From JBOFHT01 sp051649785 (GTDB lineage Archaea; Methanobacteriota; Methanobacteria; Methanobacteriales; Methanobacteriaceae), in the NCBI GenBank assembly GCA_051649785.1, contig JBOFHT010000105.1, positions 1 through 18,872 of the forward strand: a stretch of 18,872 bases of DNA. Reading direction: 5' to 3'. Below the pieces are notes generated by a model. The model did no database searches, was not told the origin of the DNA, and saw nothing but the letters and a program-made list of their open reading frames with translations. The position numbers were made by a program, and so were the translations under genes. Below are positions 17,106 through 18,872 of this stretch, piece by piece. Numbering within the stretch: the stretch's first letter is position 1; every line of letters begins with the position of its first letter.

Positions 17106-17411
17106 ATGTCTTTTTGTTTAGATACTTATTTACAACAGTCTGATGACTATGAGATTTTATTAAAAAATGCCGGTTTTAAAGACTGTGCTAAAATCATTGA
17201 AAAAAATGCTGAAGAAGTTATTCATGTTAATCCTGGTGAAAAGATTTTAGGAGCTAGAATTATTGGTATTCCTCCAATTCCTATTGGTATTAATAAAAAT
17301 AAAGGTACTATTATTCTTTCTTATACAAAACCTTGTCACGGGACTGCTGCTATTGAATTGCCAGTTAGTAATAATGAAATTAATGAAATTAAAGATGTAT
17401 CTATTGATTAA
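17106..17411 (+). CDS. DUF1894 family protein (methanogen protein of unknown function)
   Basis: A 101-residue protein of the DUF1894 family, known essentially from methanogens. It begins MSFCLDTYLQQ; the conserved-looking core is the run ILGARIIGIPPIPIGI (67-82) followed by TIILSYTKPCHGTAAIELP (88-106 at most). The Cys-His pair in PCHGTA is a possible metal or cofactor ligand. It has no membrane segment or signal peptide. The ATG follows TGAGG with a spacing of eight bases. It sits between DUF1890 (45 bp upstream) and the MetE-like gene (98 bp downstream), all in one direction, which looks like an operon. No function is known to me. Confidence 0.85.
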   Translation: MSFCLDTYLQQSDDYEILLKNAGFKDCAKIIEKNAEEVIHVNPGEKILGARIIGIPPIPIGINKNKGTIILSYTKPCHGTAAIELPVSNNEINEIKDVSID

Positions 17412-17426
17412 ATAATTTGCATAATA

Positions 17427-17456
17427 ATTGGTATGATTTATATTGGTATGATTTAT
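17427..17456 (+). repeat. Perfect 15-bp tandem duplication before the MetE-like gene
   Basis: ATTGGTATGATTTAT occurs twice back to back (17427-17441 and 17442-17456) without a mismatch. It lies in the 98-bp spacer 54 bases before the ATG, so it may overlap the leader or an internal promoter. Confidence 0.85.
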
Positions 17457-17509
17457 AATCTATTGTTTATAATTTATTTATCTTATTTTAAGTTAACTAA
17501 GGTCTTATT

Positions 17510-18547
17510 ATGATTAGTACTGTTGTTGGTAGTTTTCCTGCTAATATTAAACCCCCTAAAACCATTATTGGCAAAATTAAAAATGCTTTGGGTAGCTTTG
17601 ATTCTTACAAAATTGCTATTAAAGAGGCAGTCGAAGCTCAAGTAGGTGCAGGTATTGATATAATTTCTGATGGTCAAGTAAGAGGGGATATGGTTACTGT
17701 AACAGCTTCTAACACTATTGGTTTTTCTGTTGAAGGTAATAGTTCTAAAATAGTTTCTAAAATAATGCCTAATACTAATTCTACTGGTTTTAACTCTAAT
17801 TTTCAAAGTGTCATTGATTTAAAATATGCTAAATCTATTATGGATAATTTGATTAATGATATGGGTGGTTCTGGGAAAATAGATGTTGTAAATTTAAAAA
17901 ATAAGGGGGATAATAACCCTAAATATCATAATGGTGTTAAAGGAATTTTAACAGGTCCATCTACTATGATTTTTTCTTCTTTCATTGAATCTTATTATAA
18001 TAAAGGTTCTTTAAATAAGAATTCAGCTATTCTGGATATGGCTAAAGTTCTTAAAGTTGAGGCAATTGCACTTGAAGATGCTGGAGCTACCTTAATTCAA
18101 ATTGATGAGCCATTTTTATCTACAGGAATGGTTGATATGGATGTAGCTAAAAAAGCTATTAATATTATTAGCTCTGAACTATCTATTCCAGTTTCTATTC
18201 ACTGTTGTGGGGATATATCTGATGTATTCCAAAATTTACTTGATTTTAATGTTGATATTATTGATTGTGAGTTCGCTGGCTTTGAATCTAATGTTGATGT
18301 ATTGGATAGTTATTCTAATAATTTAAATGGTAAGAAAATTGGTTTTGGTTGTATTGATACTAAGCGAAAAGAAATTGAAACAGTTGATGAAGTAGCTAGG
18401 TTGATTAAACGTGGAATTGATATTGTTGGTTTTAATAACTTGTATATTGACCCTGATTGTGGGATGCGTCTTTTTAGTAAAGAGGTTGCTGTTTCTAAAC
18501 TTAATAATATGGTTCAAGCTATGAATTCATTAGATAATTTGGACTAA
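17510..18547 (+). CDS. Archaeal MetE-like methyltransferase (methylcobamide:homocysteine methyltransferase type)
   Basis: It corresponds to the catalytic C-terminal half of cobalamin-independent methionine synthase. In Methanothermobacter the short archaeal MetE protein transfers a methyl group from methylcobalamin to homocysteine. The predicted zinc ligands are present: His231 and Cys233 (SIHCCGD), Glu254 (DCEFAGF) and Cys317 (DPDCGMR). The N-terminus has VVGSFPA and DIISDGQVRGDM, and the middle LTGPSTM and IQIDEPFLSTG. At 345 residues it is longer than the roughly 310 usual for this archaeal form. The extra length is an Asn/Ser/Lys-rich region at about 88-142. The start has only a weak AAGGT upstream. 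Beyond the TAA the same frame stays open for 58 Asn-rich codons. It is the last gene of the DUF1890-DUF1894 group. Confidence 0.92.
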   Translation: MISTVVGSFPANIKPPKTIIGKIKNALGSFDSYKIAIKEAVEAQVGAGIDIISDGQVRGDMVTVTASNTIGFSVEGNSSKIVSKIMPNTNSTGFNSNFQSVIDLKYAKSIMDNLINDMGGSGKIDVVNLKNKGDNNPKYHNGVKGILTGPSTMIFSSFIESYYNKGSLNKNSAILDMAKVLKVEAIALEDAGATLIQIDEPFLSTGMVDMDVAKKAINIISSELSIPVSIHCCGDISDVFQNLLDFNVDIIDCEFAGFESNVDVLDSYSNNLNGKKIGFGCIDTKRKEIETVDEVARLIKRGIDIVGFNNLYIDPDCGMRLFSKEVAVSKLNNMVQAMNSLDNLD

Positions 18548-18724
18548 TGTAACTTTATAAATAGGGATAATCTTATTGTAGGTAATACTAATATTAATAA
18601 TAAAATTAATACTAATAAAATTAATAATACTGATAATAACCATAATTATACTAATAATAGTTTTAATGCTATCAATATTAATAATGAAATTAATACTGAT
18701 AATAACAGTAATAATGCTGTTTAA
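18548..18724 (+). other. Asn-rich open stretch in frame after the MetE-like stop codon
   Basis: Directly after the TAA at 18545-18547 the same frame runs on for 58 codons to TAA at 18722-18724. It reads as repeats of Asn with Ile, Thr, Lys and Asp (for example NTNINNKINTNKINN). There is no ATG near its start in this frame. It could be translated only by readthrough; otherwise it is a triplet-repeat-like spacer. Confidence 0.5.
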
Positions 18725-18734
18725 TAGTTTTAAT

Positions 18735-18872
18735 GGCTCTGTAGAAACCCTATATTTTTGCACTAGTTTATATCAAAATCCGCTATTTCAAAAATTAAAA
18801 CAACTTAAAATGCTTTGGCTTAGCAAATTAAGGAAATTTCTTTTTGAAAAAAATATTTTTGACTATAAATTA
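18735..18872. mobile_element. Possible insertion-sequence end at the right edge
   Basis: GGCTCTGTAGAAACCC (18735-18750) resembles the terminal inverted repeats of several transposon families that begin GGNNCTGT. From there on, the text changes from Asn-codon repeats to normal-looking sequence. A matching inverted end would have to lie outside the window, so this cannot be confirmed. Confidence 0.3.
18810..18872 (+). CDS. Partial open frame running out of the window, possibly a transposase start
   Basis: ATG at 18810 opens a frame that is still open at the last base; it begins MLWLSKLRKFLFEKNIFDY. The same frame is also open upstream through the GGCTCTGTAGAAA motif. There is no clear ribosome binding site. 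Its position behind a transposon-like end suggests a transposase N-terminus, but 21 residues are too few to identify. Confidence 0.25.
   Translation, partial: MLWLSKLRKFLFEKNIFDYKL

Noticed and set aside
18530..18763. Minus-strand 77-codon frame opposite the Asn-rich tail
   Set aside because: It is the reverse complement of triplet-like repeats, giving mostly Ile and Asn without any gene-like features.

Overview
The window looks like chromosomal DNA of a very AT-rich methanogenic archaeon of the family Methanobacteriaceae, most likely Methanobrevibacter or a close relative. The reasons are the archaeal-type 3-hydroxy-3-methylglutaryl-CoA (HMG-CoA) synthase and thiolase pair, a membrane-anchored LonB protease, the methanogen proteins DUF1890 and DUF1894, a short archaeal MetE-like methyltransferase, HypA/HypB, intron-free tRNA genes without encoded CCA, TATA-like promoter boxes and Shine-Dalgarno sites of the GGTGA/GGAG type. 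Species cannot be told from the sequence. Coding density is low for an archaeon: about 74 % of the window is recognisable CDS, and the spacers are long and rich in low-complexity A+T.

Layout, left to right. 169-2484: HMG-CoA synthase and its thiolase partner, the entry to the mevalonate/archaeal lipid pathway. 2485-3840: two long spacers around two tRNA-Gly genes (anticodons GCC and UCC). 3841-5211: a DASS/SLC13-type anion transporter, convergent with 5251-6789 cobyric acid synthase (cobamide synthesis). 7023-8006 (minus): a meso-diaminopimelate dehydrogenase, unusual for an archaeon. 8007-8751: a divergent spacer with a 15-bp repeat array and then a coding-like Asn/Asp-rich stretch that runs in frame into lonB (8752-10644). 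10774-11706 (minus): PRPP synthetase with a TTG start. 12252-13439: hypA and hypB for [NiFe]-hydrogenase nickel insertion. 13590-14624: a DUF354 protein; then tRNA-Ala(GGC) on the minus strand. 15359-18547: a polytopic membrane protein, DUF1890, DUF1894 and a MetE-like methyltransferase, all on the plus strand and possibly co-regulated. The right edge (from about 18735) resembles the end of an insertion sequence with an open frame running out of the window.

The genes are mostly methanogen housekeeping: lipid precursors, cobamide and methyl transfer, hydrogenase maturation, nucleotide and lysine/cell-wall precursors, and protein quality control. No defence system, CRISPR array or prophage is seen. 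The most unusual signal lies between the genes. Several spacers carry tandem repeats whose periods are multiples of three (12, 15, 15, 36 and 72 bp). At three genes (lonB, hypA, metE-like) an Asn-rich stretch continues the gene's own reading frame, separated from it or from its upstream ATG only by in-frame stop codons. I read this as codon-phased low-complexity expansion or decay, with stop-codon readthrough as the more exciting but unproven alternative.
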